From JAGVSZ01 sp963747775 (GTDB taxonomy: Bacteria > Pseudomonadota > Gammaproteobacteria > Burkholderiales > SG8-39), in NCBI GenBank assembly GCA_963747775.1, contig CAVVGT010000016.1:558001-622000 (forward strand): a DNA stretch of 64,000 nucleotides. Reading direction: 5' to 3'. Position 1 is the first letter of the stretch. Each line of letters opens with the position of its first letter. Made by a program: the position numbers and the translations under genes. The notes beneath the pieces are model-generated. The model was not told the DNA's origin. It ran no database searches and saw nothing but the letters and a program-made list of their open reading frames with translations. This document shows, one piece after another, positions 9,110 through 18,458 of the stretch.

Positions 9110-10168
9110 TCACTTTGTGACAAGGCGCTGCCGGAGCCAGCGGCTCAGCCGGAAAACAGGCGCGGTCATGGTCACCAGCATGATCACCCGCGCAACGTGC
9201 GCGGCGGTAACAAGCGGCACGCCGAGCTGCACGACTTTCGCGGTGATACACATTTCCGCGATCCCGCCGGGGGCCGTCGCGAGCACCATCGTCCCGGCAG
9301 CAGCGCCTCCTATCCAAGCGAGGAGTAACGCGAAAGCGGCAGAAAGTGCGATCGCGACGACCACGCTCAGCGCAACGACGAGTACGAAGCGCGGTGCCCG
9401 ACGCATGAACTCGCGCTCGAAGCGTGCGCCGAGCGCGCAGCCGAGCAACACCTGTCCGGCGTTGGTCAGCACCGTCGGCATCGTGGACCACTGGATCCCG
9501 CTCGCCGTGAGCCCGATCGTGACCGCGAGCGCACCGAGCATGAACGCATTGGGAATACGCAGGCGTTGGAATGCGAACCCTCCCGCGGCTGCACAGGCGA
9601 GGAGCGCGGCGAGTCCGGCGAGCGAGAGCGACGCACCCACCTGCGCAGGCGGGTCGCTGCCGTGCACGCCGAGCGCCGCGAACGAGAAGGGGATCACGGT
9701 GACCACGATCAGAATGCGCAGACTCTGCGCGAGGGCGATGCGGTCCTGCTTAGCCCCGAAGCGCTCGCCGAGGACCGCCATCTCGGTGGCGCCACCGGGC
9801 ACGCTCGCGAAAAACGCCGTGGTGCGGTCGCTGTCCGAGAATCGCGAGATGAACCACGCCCCCGCGTACGACAGGACGGTGGCGAATACCGCCGCCGCGA
9901 CGAGCAGCTCCCAGCGTCCGCCGACCTCGCGCGCAACCGCCGGCGTGAAGTACAGGCCGAGCGCCGTTGCGATGATCACCTGCCCCAGCTCGCGCCCGCC
10001 GCGGGGCGCGGCGAGCGCCACGCCAGCGAGCTCGAGCGCCGCCATCGTGAAAAGCGGCCCGATCATCCACGGCAGCGGCGTGCCGATCCATGCGCACAGG
10101 GCGCCGCCGAGCGTGCACGCGACGAGCGCGCGTGCCGCCGCAGCCCCTTCTCCCACCCACGCGGTCAC
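9110..10168 (-). CDS. AbrB-family polytopic membrane protein (COG3180 type)
   Basis: Hydrophobic protein of about 352 aa built from two similar halves of membrane segments, as in the AbrB/'ammonia monooxygenase-like' putative transporter family. Repeated glycine/proline signatures support this: LPWMIGPLFTMAAL near the start, and RIPNAFMLGALAVTIGL and PGGIAEMCITAKVVQLGVPLVTAAHVAR in the second half. The GTG at 10168 overlaps the tctA stop by one base and is preferred; an ATG at 10204 inside tctA is the alternative. Being last in a tctC-tctB-tctA set suggests a transport-related role, but the substrate is unknown. Confidence 0.85.
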   Translation of the reverse strand: MTAWVGEGAAAARALVACTLGGALCAWIGTPLPWMIGPLFTMAALELAGVALAAPRGGRELGQVIIATALGLYFTPAVAREVGGRWELLVAAAVFATVLSYAGAWFISRFSDSDRTTAFFASVPGGATEMAVLGERFGAKQDRIALAQSLRILIVVTVIPFSFAALGVHGSDPPAQVGASLSLAGLAALLACAAAGGFAFQRLRIPNAFMLGALAVTIGLTASGIQWSTMPTVLTNAGQVLLGCALGARFEREFMRRAPRFVLVVALSVVVAIALSAAFALLLAWIGGAAAGTMVLATAPGGIAEMCITAKVVQLGVPLVTAAHVARVIMLVTMTAPVFRLSRWLRQRLVTK

Positions 10169-11661
10169 TACGCCTGCGTGCCCCTGAAACGTCGCCACAG
10201 CCACGGTCCGAGGACTGCGGCCACCGCGAGCGCGAGCAGCAACGCGGAGATCGGCTGGGTGAAGAAGACGCTCGCATCGCCCTCGCTTATCGCGAGTGCC
10301 CGCCTGAACTGCGTCTCCGCGAGCGGGCCGAGGATCAGGCCGATGATCGCCGGCGCGACCGGAATGTCCCAGCGCCGCATCGCGAAGCCGAGCAACCCGA
10401 AGAGATAGAGCGTGGCGAGATCGACCCAGGACTGATGCAGGCTGTAGGCGCCGAGCGTCGCAAACAGGAGAATGCCGCCATACAGCAACGGACGCGGAAT
10501 CGCGAGCACCCGCACCCAGATGCCGATCAGCGGCAGGTTGAGGACGAGCAGGATGACGTTGCCGACGTACAGGCTGGCGATTAGCCCCCAGACGAGCGTC
10601 CCCTGCGTCTGGAACAGGAGCGGCCCGGGTTGGATGCCGTAGTTCTGGAACGCGCTCAGGAGGATCGCCGCGGTCGCCGAGGTCGGGATGCCGAGCGTCA
10701 GCAGCGGCACCAGCGTCCCGGTTGCCGCGGCATTGTTCGCCGCCTCAGGGCCAGCGACGCCCTCAATCGCGCCGTTGCCAAACTCCTCCGGGTGCTTCGC
10801 GAGCTTCTTCTCGAGCGCATACGAGAGAAAGGTCGGGATCTCCGCCCCGCCGGCCGGGATCGAGCCGAACGGAAAACCGATGAACGTGGCGCGCAACCAC
10901 GCCGGTGCCGAGCGGCGCCAGTCGTCGCGCGACATCCATATCGAGCCCTTCAGCTTTTCGAGGGTCTCCGGCAGGCGGCTCGAGTAGGCGGCGACGTAGA
11001 GCGTCTCGCCGACCGCGAAGAGCCCCACGGCGAGGACCACGACGTCCACCCCGTCGAGCAGCTCGGGCACGCCGAACGCGAAGCGCGTCTGCCCGGTCTG
11101 GCTGTCGATGCCGATCAGCCCGAGAAGAAGACCGACGAACAACGCGGCTAGCCCGCGCACCGTGGAGGCGCCGAGCACGGCGGAGACGGTAGTAAAGGCG
11201 AACACCATTAGCGCGAAGTACTCGGCCGGGCCGAACTTGAGCGCTGCCTCGACGATCAGCGGTGCGAGCAGGGTGAGTAGGAGCGTGGCGATCGTGCCGG
11301 CGACGAAGGAGCCGACCGCCGAAGTGGCGAGCGCCGGGCCCGCACGGCCGGCCTTGGCCATGCGGTTGCCTTCCAGCGCGGTGGCAATCGAGGCGGATTC
11401 GCCCGGGGTGTTGAGCAGGATGGTCGTCGTCGAGCCGCCGAACATCGCGCCGTAGTAGATGCCCGCAAACATGATCAGCGCGCCGGTCGGATCGAGCTTC
11501 ACCGTCAGCGGCAGCAGCATCGCGACCGTGAGCGCCGGCCCCACTCCGGGAAGGACGCCGACGAAGGTGCCGAGCGTGACCCCGACGAACCCCCAAAGCA
11601 GATTGGCGGGTTGCAGCGCAACCCCGAAGCCGGAACCGAGCGACGCAAACAGCTCGCCCAT
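10168..11661 (-). CDS. tctA: Tripartite tricarboxylate transporter large permease TctA
   Basis: Large membrane subunit of a Tct transporter, 497 aa and about 11-12 membrane segments. It should catalyse cation-coupled uptake of the carboxylate delivered by the TctC receptor. The glycine-rich signature GVLPGVGPALTVAMLLPLT (about residues 37-55) and the second-half NNAAATGTLVPLLTLGIPTSATAAILL are family hallmarks. Its ATG overlaps the tctB stop (ATGA), so the two are coupled. Confidence 0.96.
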   Translation of the reverse strand: MGELFASLGSGFGVALQPANLLWGFVGVTLGTFVGVLPGVGPALTVAMLLPLTVKLDPTGALIMFAGIYYGAMFGGSTTTILLNTPGESASIATALEGNRMAKAGRAGPALATSAVGSFVAGTIATLLLTLLAPLIVEAALKFGPAEYFALMVFAFTTVSAVLGASTVRGLAALFVGLLLGLIGIDSQTGQTRFAFGVPELLDGVDVVVLAVGLFAVGETLYVAAYSSRLPETLEKLKGSIWMSRDDWRRSAPAWLRATFIGFPFGSIPAGGAEIPTFLSYALEKKLAKHPEEFGNGAIEGVAGPEAANNAAATGTLVPLLTLGIPTSATAAILLSAFQNYGIQPGPLLFQTQGTLVWGLIASLYVGNVILLVLNLPLIGIWVRVLAIPRPLLYGGILLFATLGAYSLHQSWVDLATLYLFGLLGFAMRRWDIPVAPAIIGLILGPLAETQFRRALAISEGDASVFFTQPISALLLALAVAAVLGPWLWRRFRGTQA

Positions 11662-12161
11662 CAGATCCCCGCGGCTCCGAAAACCGACGCCAGCCAGCCG
11701 CCCGGCAGGCTCACATTCAGGAACTTGACGAAGAAGAGGAACGCGCCGAGCGCCAGGGCGAAGCCGAGGGCGACGTCACGCGTCGGCCGCGGGCTCCCGA
11801 AGCCGCGGGCGACGCACGCGAAGAGCACGCCACCGGCGATGACGAACCCCGCGGTCCCGATGAGCGCCATGTGGGCAAACAAGCCGGCACTCACCCACAG
11901 AAACGCCGGTGCATGGAACGAATGCTCGCCGCGGGCCGCGGGCGAGTCGTCGCCTCGCTGGCGCCAGCCGCCGGCGAGCGCCTCGTAGAGCAGCCAGGCG
12001 CCCACGACGACGAGCCCGCCGCCGACCACTGCCGGCACGAAGTTCGGTCCGATCCGCGCATACCCCCCCTCGCCGGGCAGCAGCAGCGTGCCGATCGAGA
12101 CGCCGACCCCGAGCGCGAGAACGCCGAGCGACAGCGCAATCTCGGGCGTAGAGCGACGCAT
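11661..12161 (-). CDS. tctB: Tripartite tricarboxylate transporter small permease TctB
   Basis: Small membrane subunit of the Tct system, 166 aa, with four predicted membrane segments; a central linker (about residues 65-85) is rich in Gly, Arg and charged residues. Sequence conservation in TctB is low, and the call rests on length, topology and position between tctC and tctA. The start ATG at 12161 is 15 bp after the tctC stop. Confidence 0.9.
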   Translation of the reverse strand: MRRSTPEIALSLGVLALGVGVSIGTLLLPGEGGYARIGPNFVPAVVGGGLVVVGAWLLYEALAGGWRQRGDDSPAARGEHSFHAPAFLWVSAGLFAHMALIGTAGFVIAGGVLFACVARGFGSPRPTRDVALGFALALGAFLFFVKFLNVSLPGGWLASVFGAAGI

Positions 12162-12176
12162 CGCGGTCCGCGCGGG

Positions 12177-13130
12177 CTATTTCTTCTTCAGCCCGAGCGA
12201 GTCGATGATGGCGGTGATGCGCTTGGTGTCCTCGTCGAGGAACGCCTTGAACGGATCGCCGCCGAGGAAGACCGGCGTCCAGCCGAGCTTGTCGAGCGTC
12301 TGCTTCCAGGCCGGCGTATCAGTTGCATCCTTCACCAGCTTGACTAGCGCGTCACGCTGCATAGCGGTGATGCCGGGCCCGGCGAACACGCCGCGCCAGT
12401 TGCCGAGCTCGACGTCGATGCCCTGTTCCTTGAGTGACGGGATGCCGTCGACGGCCTTCGGCGCCGACACGGCGAGCGGGCGCAGGCGCCCACCCTTGAT
12501 CTGCTCGGCGAACTCGCCGATGCCGGACACGCCCGCAGTAACGTGGCCGCCGATGATGCCGGTCAGCGCTTCACCCCCGCCCTTGTAAGCGACGTAGTTG
12601 GTCTTGGCCGGATCGACGCCGACCGCCTTAGCGATCATTCCAACCAGGATGTGGTCAGTGCCGCCGGCCGAGCCCCCGCCCCACGAGACCTTGCCCGGGT
12701 TGTTCTTCAGGGCCTGCACGAGGTCGGCCATCGTCTTGTGCGACGAGGCGGCAGGCACGACGATCACTTCCCATTCGCTCGTCAGCCGTGCGACCGGCGT
12801 CACCATGCCGAGGTTCACCGAGGACTGGTTGAGGACGATGCCGCCGACCATCACCATCCCCGCGACCATCAGCGCGTTCGGATCGCCCTTTGCCGAGTTG
12901 ACGAACTGCGCGAGGCCGATCGTCCCGGCGGCCCCGCCCTTGTTGTCGAACTGCACGCCGCTCACGAGCTTCGCGCTCTGCATCGCCGCCGCAAGTTGAC
13001 GTCCGGTCTGATCCCAGCCGCCGCCCGGGTTGGCCGGGATCATCATCTTCAGCGTCGGCTGCGCCGCGGCGACCCCCGTGAAAGCCAGCGCGACGAATGC
13101 GACGACGATCTTGCAAATGACGGTCGACAT
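12177..13130 (-). CDS. tctC: Tripartite tricarboxylate transporter substrate-binding protein TctC
   Basis: Periplasmic binding protein of 317 aa that opens the tctCBA operon. A signal peptide ends near GVAAAQP. The mature protein has the Bug/TctC features LKMMIPANPGGGWDQTGR and KVSWGGGSAGGTDHILVGMIA, characteristic of the citrate/tricarboxylate TctC subgroup rather than of orphan Bug receptors. The neighbouring permeases make its role in a complete uptake system secure; the actual ligand is not. Confidence 0.95.
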   Translation of the reverse strand: MSTVICKIVVAFVALAFTGVAAAQPTLKMMIPANPGGGWDQTGRQLAAAMQSAKLVSGVQFDNKGGAAGTIGLAQFVNSAKGDPNALMVAGMVMVGGIVLNQSSVNLGMVTPVARLTSEWEVIVVPAASSHKTMADLVQALKNNPGKVSWGGGSAGGTDHILVGMIAKAVGVDPAKTNYVAYKGGGEALTGIIGGHVTAGVSGIGEFAEQIKGGRLRPLAVSAPKAVDGIPSLKEQGIDVELGNWRGVFAGPGITAMQRDALVKLVKDATDTPAWKQTLDKLGWTPVFLGGDPFKAFLDEDTKRITAIIDSLGLKKK

Positions 13131-13204
13131 TTCTGTCCCCTGGCCGATACGCGAGCGCGCATTCTACTGCCGCGAACCTGACGGCACGCGGACTCGCCGC
13201 ACCC

Positions 13205-14602
13205 TCACTTTCCGATGCAAAAGCGGGAGAAGATTTCGCCCAGGAGATCATCGGCAGTGAACTCGCCGGTGATCGCGCTGAGCTGATCCTGCGCCAGCCG
13301 TAACTCCTCGGCGAGGAGTTCCGGCGCGGTCGCCTGATGCGCTGCGGCCCCGAGATGTTCCGCGGCGCGGCGCAGGCACACGAGGTGGCGCTCGCGTGCG
13401 ATAAACGGCGACTCCTCCGCCGGGTGCCACCCGGCGCGCTCGAGCAGATGGTTGCGGAGCAGATCGATACCGGCGCCGGTCTTCGCGGACAGATGGACAG
13501 TGGTCGCCTCGTGCTGCGCGCCGACCTGCGGCGGGGCGCCCGAGAGGTCGATCTTGTTGTAGATGATGACCCGCGGGAGGCGACTCGGGAGTCGTGCGAC
13601 GATCGCTTCGTCCGCGGCCGTGACGCCCGCGCCTGCGTCGACGATCAGCAACAGCACGTCGGCACGCTCGATCTCGCTCCAAGTGCGCGCGATGCCGAGG
13701 CGCTCGACTTCATCCGCGGTCTCGCGCAACCCGGCGGTGTCGACGAGATGCAGCGGGACGCCTTCGATCTGTACCGCCTGGCGCACCGTGTCGCGCGTCG
13801 TCCCGGGAATCGCCGTTACGATGGCCAGGTCCTCCCCGGCGAGGCGGTTGAGCAGGCTCGACTTGCCGACATTCGCTTGTCCGGCGAGAACGACGTGCAG
13901 TCCGGTGCGCAGCAGGCTGCCCTGCTTCGCCCGCTCGAGCGTGTGCGCGAGCCCTGTGCGCAGCCGTTCGAGCCGGCCGCGCGCATCAGCTCGGTCGAGC
14001 GGGTCGATCTCCTCCTCCGGAAAGTCGAGCGTCGCCTCGACGAGCGCACGCAGCTCGATCAGCTGGTCGACGAGGTATCGGATCGCTGCCGAGAACTCGC
14101 CTTGCAGGCTGCGCACGGCGCAGCGTGCCGCGGTCTCGGTAGCCGCCTCGATGACATCCGCGACCGCCTCGGCCTGTGCGAGATCGAGCTTGTCGTTGAG
14201 AAACGCCCGCCGCGTGAACTCGCCCGGCTCGGCGAGGCGGGCGCCGAGCTCCAAGCAACGCCGCAAGAGCATTTGCAGGACCATCGGGCCGCCGTGGCCC
14301 TGGAGCTCGAGGACGTCCTCGGCGGTGTACGAGCGCGGCGCGGGAAAGTAGAGGGCGATGCCATCGTCGATCGCCGCGCCCGACGCATCGCGGAAGCTCG
14401 CGCGCGTCGCGTGACGCGGTTCGGGCAGCAGCCCGAGCAGCTGCGCCGCAAAGGACTCGAGGCGCGCGCCGGACACGCGGATCACGCCGACGCCCGCGCG
14501 CCCGGGCGCGGTGGCAATCGCGGCGATCGTGTCGGCCGGGCTCAGCGTTTCGCCGTGGCCGGCTTGTCTTTCCCGCCTTCGATCATGCGGGTGATCTGCC
14601 AT
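13205..14602 (-). CDS. mnmE: tRNA modification GTPase MnmE (TrmE)
   Basis: GTPase partner of MnmG in wobble-uridine modification. An N-terminal folate-binding domain begins at DTIAAIATAPGRAGVGVIRVSG. The G domain has P-loop GQANVGKSSLLN, G2/G3 regions TTRDTV and DTAGLRE, and NKID. The C-terminus ends FCIGK, the conserved cysteine motif. I give the ATG at 14602, but the first 19 residues are not family-like and lie inside yidC. A CTG at 14545, overlapping the yidC stop as CTGA, would give a 446-aa protein of normal length and may be the true start. Confidence 0.94.
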   Translation of the reverse strand: MADHPHDRRRERQAGHGETLSPADTIAAIATAPGRAGVGVIRVSGARLESFAAQLLGLLPEPRHATRASFRDASGAAIDDGIALYFPAPRSYTAEDVLELQGHGGPMVLQMLLRRCLELGARLAEPGEFTRRAFLNDKLDLAQAEAVADVIEAATETAARCAVRSLQGEFSAAIRYLVDQLIELRALVEATLDFPEEEIDPLDRADARGRLERLRTGLAHTLERAKQGSLLRTGLHVVLAGQANVGKSSLLNRLAGEDLAIVTAIPGTTRDTVRQAVQIEGVPLHLVDTAGLRETADEVERLGIARTWSEIERADVLLLIVDAGAGVTAADEAIVARLPSRLPRVIIYNKIDLSGAPPQVGAQHEATTVHLSAKTGAGIDLLRNHLLERAGWHPAEESPFIARERHLVCLRRAAEHLGAAAHQATAPELLAEELRLAQDQLSAITGEFTADDLLGEIFSRFCIGK

Positions 14603-16212
14603 TGCTGCGCGATCGACAGGACATTGTTGACGACCCAGTAGAGCACCAGTCCGGCCGGAAAAAAGAAGAACATCACGCCGAACGCGAACGGCATGATCAT
14701 CATCACCTTCGCCTGCACGGGATCAGGCGGGGTCGGGCTCATCTTGGTCTGGATGATCATGGAACCCATCATCACCGCCGGCAACACGTAGAACGGGTCC
14801 GGCGCCGAAAGGTCCTTGATCCAGCCGTAGAAGGGCGCTTGCCGCAACTCGACGGAGGCGAGCAGCACCCAATAGAGCGCGATGAAGACGGGGATTTGAA
14901 CCACGATCGGGAGACAACCGCCGAGCGGATTGATCTTCTCCTCCTTGTACAGCTCCATCATCGCCTGGTTCATCTTGGCGCGATCGTTGCCATACATCTC
15001 GCGCATCTTCGTCAGGCGCGGCGTCACCTTTTTCATGCGCGCCATCGACTTGTAGCTCGCCGCCGAGAGCGGGAAGAAGATCAGCTTGATCAGCACGGTC
15101 AAGGCGATGATCGCGAGGCCCCAGTTTCCGAGCCAGCCGTACAGCCATTCGAGCACCCAGAAGAGCGGTGCGGCGATCACCGTGAGCCAGCCGTAGTCGA
15201 CCACGAGGTCGAGGCCGGGCGCGACTGCCTTGAGCTTGTCCTGCTCCTCCGGGCCCGCATAAACGCGCACGCCAACGGTGCCGGATGCGCCGGGGGCAAT
15301 CGCCGGGACCGGGAGAATGGTGCCGACGGTGTAGAAGTCGTCGGCGATCTTGCGGGTGTAGTACTCGCGCGTGGCTTTCTCCGCCGGCAGGATCGCCGTC
15401 ACGAAGTAGTGCTGGATCATGCCGACCCAGCCGTCGTCCGCGCTTTTCGGATAAGGCGCCTTGCCTTTGTCGATGTCGGAGAACGGCACCTTCACGAACT
15501 TGTCCTGGTCCGTGTAGACCGCCGGCCCGGTGAAGGTGGAAACCATCGGCTTGTCGTCGGCGGGGGCCTTGCCGTCACGCGCGATCTGGAAGTACCCGTG
15601 CGCGGAGAGCGGCGCCGCAGTTCCGTTCGCGATCTCGTGCGCCACGTCGACAACGTAGCTGCCGCGTCGGAATGTAAGCGTTTTCGTGACCTTCACGCCC
15701 TCGGGCGTCGTGGCGTGAAGCTTCACATTGACCGCGTCCTTGCCTTCGGCGAGCGAGTACGCCATCGCCTCGGGCGCGAATGCAGTCTTGTGATTCGGCA
15801 GGTTCTGCCCGACCAGCCCGGTCTGTACGGCGTAGCGATGATCGGCCCCGAGCAGCGGAAAAGTCTTGGACGGGTCGAGACTGTCCCGATAGCGCTTCAG
15901 CTCTAGCCGTACGAGATCGCCGCCCACCGGGTCGATCTCGGCGCGGAACAGATCGGTCTCGACCTTGACACGCTCGTGCCCTGGCGCTGCAGCCGGGCTC
16001 GAAGGCACCGCGTCGGGCGTGACCACAGCAGGCCGGCTTGGCGGCGCAGTCTGCGCGGGCGTACTGGGCGTGGGCACGCCGGTCGGCTGTCCTTTGGTCT
16101 GGCCCTGCTGTTGGGCAGGGGCCGGCGGACGCTGCTCGCGCTGCCACGCATCCCAGAGCATCAGGACCGAGAACGAGAAGATGACGAAGAGAACGAGGCG
16201 TTGGGTGTCCAT
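14542..16212 (-). CDS. yidC: Membrane protein insertase YidC
   Basis: Inner-membrane insertase that places proteins into the membrane alone or with SecYEG. It has 556 aa, the long Gram-negative form. One N-terminal membrane anchor (about residues 5-20) is followed by a Pro/Thr/Gln-rich linker and a large periplasmic domain. The conserved five-helix core starts near LFWVLEWLYGWLGNWGLAIIALTVLIK. The cytoplasmic loop MARMKKVTPRLTKMREMYGNDR precedes NPLGGCLPIVVQIPVFIALY. It lies between yidD and mnmE in the rpmH operon. Confidence 0.97.
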   Translation of the reverse strand: MDTQRLVLFVIFSFSVLMLWDAWQREQRPPAPAQQQGQTKGQPTGVPTPSTPAQTAPPSRPAVVTPDAVPSSPAAAPGHERVKVETDLFRAEIDPVGGDLVRLELKRYRDSLDPSKTFPLLGADHRYAVQTGLVGQNLPNHKTAFAPEAMAYSLAEGKDAVNVKLHATTPEGVKVTKTLTFRRGSYVVDVAHEIANGTAAPLSAHGYFQIARDGKAPADDKPMVSTFTGPAVYTDQDKFVKVPFSDIDKGKAPYPKSADDGWVGMIQHYFVTAILPAEKATREYYTRKIADDFYTVGTILPVPAIAPGASGTVGVRVYAGPEEQDKLKAVAPGLDLVVDYGWLTVIAAPLFWVLEWLYGWLGNWGLAIIALTVLIKLIFFPLSAASYKSMARMKKVTPRLTKMREMYGNDRAKMNQAMMELYKEEKINPLGGCLPIVVQIPVFIALYWVLLASVELRQAPFYGWIKDLSAPDPFYVLPAVMMGSMIIQTKMSPTPPDPVQAKVMMIMPFAFGVMFFFFPAGLVLYWVVNNVLSIAQQWQITRMIEGGKDKPATAKR

Positions 16213-16238
16213 CGGGGGAGGACGTTATCGTTATCGGG

Positions 16239-16451
16239 TTACGGTACCGGGTCGAAGCCGCCGGGGTGCCAGGGATGACAGCGCGCCACGCGCCGCACGG
16301 TAAGCCAGGTTCCGCGCAGCGCGCCGTGCCGCTCCAGCGCTTCCATCGCGTACTCCGAGCAAGACGGGAAGAACCGGCAGCTCCGCCCGAGCATCGGGCT
16401 CAGAAGATACCGGTAGGCGGCGACCAGCGCGAGCAGGACTCTCCTAGCCAT
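16239..16451 (-). CDS. yidD: Membrane protein insertion efficiency factor YidD
   Basis: Small 70-aa protein that assists YidC-dependent insertion. The conserved core YLLSPMLGRSCRFFPSCSEYAMEAL, with its paired cysteines, and the tail CHPWHPGGFDPVP identify it. The start overlaps the rnpA end by 8 bp. Confidence 0.96.
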   Translation of the reverse strand: MARRVLLALVAAYRYLLSPMLGRSCRFFPSCSEYAMEALERHGALRGTWLTVRRVARCHPWHPGGFDPVP

Positions 16452-16773
16452 TCGCGCCGCGCCGGAACAGGCCCTCGAATTCGCCGAGCGTGATCGGCGT
16501 CTCCCCGGGGACTTTGACGAGGCGAACCACGCAGTCCTGGGCGCCGATCGCCACCCGGGCGAGCCGGAATGCTTCGCGTGCGAGGCGCCGGATACGGTTC
16601 CTCATGACCGCGCTAGCGACAAACCGCTTCGGCACGATCAGCGCGAGCCGCGGGCAGCCGAACGCGTTCGGAAGGCGATACAGATAGAGGCGGGTTGACC
16701 GAGCCAGTCGGCCCGACTTGAGCACCGCTGATACCTGCGCCGCACCGAGCCGCTGGCTCCGGCGCAGCCGCAA
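16444..16773 (-). CDS. rnpA: Ribonuclease P protein component
   Basis: Basic protein subunit of RNase P, which supports 5' tRNA processing. The signature AVMRNRIRRLAREAFRL (the RNR motif) and LALIVPKRF identify it. I start at the TTG at 16773, 23 bp after the rpmH stop, giving 109 aa beginning LRLRRSQRLG. There is no ATG in this stretch, and longer frames run backwards through rpmH. The neighbouring order rpmH-rnpA-yidD-yidC is canonical. Confidence 0.92.
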   Translation of the reverse strand: MRLRRSQRLGAAQVSAVLKSGRLARSTRLYLYRLPNAFGCPRLALIVPKRFVASAVMRNRIRRLAREAFRLARVAIGAQDCVVRLVKVPGETPITLGEFEGLFRRGANG

Positions 16774-16796
16774 TCGCTCGCGACCGGGCGTGCGGG

Positions 16797-16931
16797 TCAG
16801 ATGCCGAGACGGGTGCGCCCCTTCGCGCGGCGCGCACGAATCACTGCGCGTCCGCCGCGTGTGCGCATGCGTACGAGGAAGCCATGCGTCCGCTTGCGGC
16901 GCACCACCGAGGGTTGGTAGGTTCGCTTCAT
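16797..16931 (-). CDS. rpmH: 50S ribosomal protein L34
   Basis: Ribosomal protein L34, 44 aa, read directly from the sequence. It begins MKRTYQPSVVRRKRTHGF and ends KGRTRLGI, matching the family almost throughout. It is too short to stand out in ordinary ORF lists. It is the first gene of the rpmH-rnpA-yidD-yidC-mnmE operon, divergent from dnaA across a 171-bp gap. Confidence 0.97.
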   Translation of the reverse strand: MKRTYQPSVVRRKRTHGFLVRMRTRGGRAVIRARRAKGRTRLGI

Positions 16932-17007
16932 TGCCGTATTCCTTGAGCGAGAGAAAACCCGGCATTAAACCAATGCGTTGCATACGCTGTCAACGAGCGT
17001 TAGAAGC

Positions 17008-17016
17008 TGTGGATAA
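17008..17016 (-). promoter_or_regulatory. DnaA box upstream of dnaA
   Basis: TGTGGATAA is the exact reverse complement of the strong DnaA box TTATCCACA. It lies in the rpmH-dnaA gap, 87 bp before the dnaA start, where DnaA commonly represses its own promoter. Confidence 0.8.
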
Positions 17017-17102
17017 CTCGGGTCGGACCGGGTATCATTTCGCCCTCTCCGCCGCGCCGCGCTGCACCGCCAACGACTGCCAGGAAAGACCCCGCCGACA
17101 CC

Positions 17103-18458
17103 ATGCAGAGCCTGTGGCAATCCTGCCTCAAGCGCCTCGAAAAGGAGCTTCCCGCTCAACAATTTAACACCTGGATCCGCCCCCTCAACGCGGACACGCA
17201 CGGGACCGATGTGCTGCGACTCGTTGCGCCCAACCGCTTCGTTCTGCAGTGGGTAAAGGACCGTTTTCTGCGCCGGATCGAGGCTCTCGCGAGCGAGCAA
17301 TCGGGGACGCCCGTACGTGTCGCACTGGCGCTACCGGACGTAAGCGACTTGCCCGAGCCTACGCCGCCAGCGTCTGCCAAGCCTCTCACGGCGTCGGTGA
17401 TTGGGAAAACGTCAGGCCCCGAGCGCAAGGCAGCCGACCGGCCGAGCCTGGTTTCCGAATTTACGTTCGACAACTTCGTGCCAGGCAAAGCCAATCAACT
17501 CGCGCGCGCTGCCGCAATGCAGGTTGCCGAGAACCCGGGGACCTCCTATAACCCGCTGTTCGTGTACGGCGGAGTAGGGCTCGGCAAGACCCACCTCATC
17601 CATGCCGTAGGCAACTACGTCATGATGCACCAGCCCAATGCCAGGGTGCGCTACCTCCATGCGGCGCAGTACATCTCGGATGTCGTGCGCGCCTATCAGC
17701 AGAAGTCCTTCGATGCCTTCAAGCGCTATTACCATTCGCTGGACGTACTCCTGATCGACGACATCCAGTTCTTCACCGGCAAGGACCGCACCCAGGAAGA
17801 GTTCTTCTACGCGTTCAATGCGCTGATCGAGGCTCACAAGCAGATCATCATCACCTGCGACACCTATCCGCGCGACATCGTCGGCATCGACGACCGGCTC
17901 AAGACACGGTTCAGCTGGGGCCTGACGGTGGCGTTGGAACCGCCCGAGCAGGAGATGCGCGTTGCAATCGTGCTGAGAAAGGCCGAGGCGGTGGGTGCAC
18001 ATCTCGATGAAGACGTCGCTTTCTTCATCGCCAAGCACATTCGATCAAACGTTCGCGAGCTCGAGGGTGCGCTGAAGAACGTGCTTGCTTTCGCGCACTT
18101 CGGCGGAAAGGATCTCACCGTCGAGGTGGCGAAAGAGGCGCTCAAGGATCTCCTGTCGCTCCACAACCGGCAGATCTCAATCGAAAACATCCAGAAGACC
18201 GTCGCGGAGTTCTACAAGTTGAGAGTCGCAGACCTGCACTCGAAGAAGCGCACCCGCAACATTGCGCGGCCGCGCCAAATGGCCATGGCGCTCGCCAAGG
18301 AACTCACCGAAATGAGTCTGCCCGACATCGGCGACGCCTTCGGCAATCGCGACCACACAACTGTCCTGCATGCATGCCGGACGATCGCCACGCTGCGCAC
18401 CAAGAGCACAGATCTGAATCGGGACTTCCACGTCCTGGAACAGACCCTAAAAGGCTGA
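17103..18458 (+). CDS. dnaA: Chromosomal replication initiator protein DnaA
   Basis: Initiator ATPase that binds DnaA boxes and melts the origin. It has 451 aa. The N-terminal domain I (WQSCLKRLEKELPAQQFNTWI) is followed by a Pro/Ser linker at about residues 80-110. The AAA+ core has Walker A GGVGLGKTHL and Walker B LLIDDIQFF. The C-terminal DNA-binding domain has the DnaA signature DAFGNRDHTTVLHACRTI. The direction of transcription switches at this gene: most genes to the left are on the minus strand and dnaN-gyrB are on the plus strand. Confidence 0.98.
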   Translation: MQSLWQSCLKRLEKELPAQQFNTWIRPLNADTHGTDVLRLVAPNRFVLQWVKDRFLRRIEALASEQSGTPVRVALALPDVSDLPEPTPPASAKPLTASVIGKTSGPERKAADRPSLVSEFTFDNFVPGKANQLARAAAMQVAENPGTSYNPLFVYGGVGLGKTHLIHAVGNYVMMHQPNARVRYLHAAQYISDVVRAYQQKSFDAFKRYYHSLDVLLIDDIQFFTGKDRTQEEFFYAFNALIEAHKQIIITCDTYPRDIVGIDDRLKTRFSWGLTVALEPPEQEMRVAIVLRKAEAVGAHLDEDVAFFIAKHIRSNVRELEGALKNVLAFAHFGGKDLTVEVAKEALKDLLSLHNRQISIENIQKTVAEFYKLRVADLHSKKRTRNIARPRQMAMALAKELTEMSLPDIGDAFGNRDHTTVLHACRTIATLRTKSTDLNRDFHVLEQTLKG

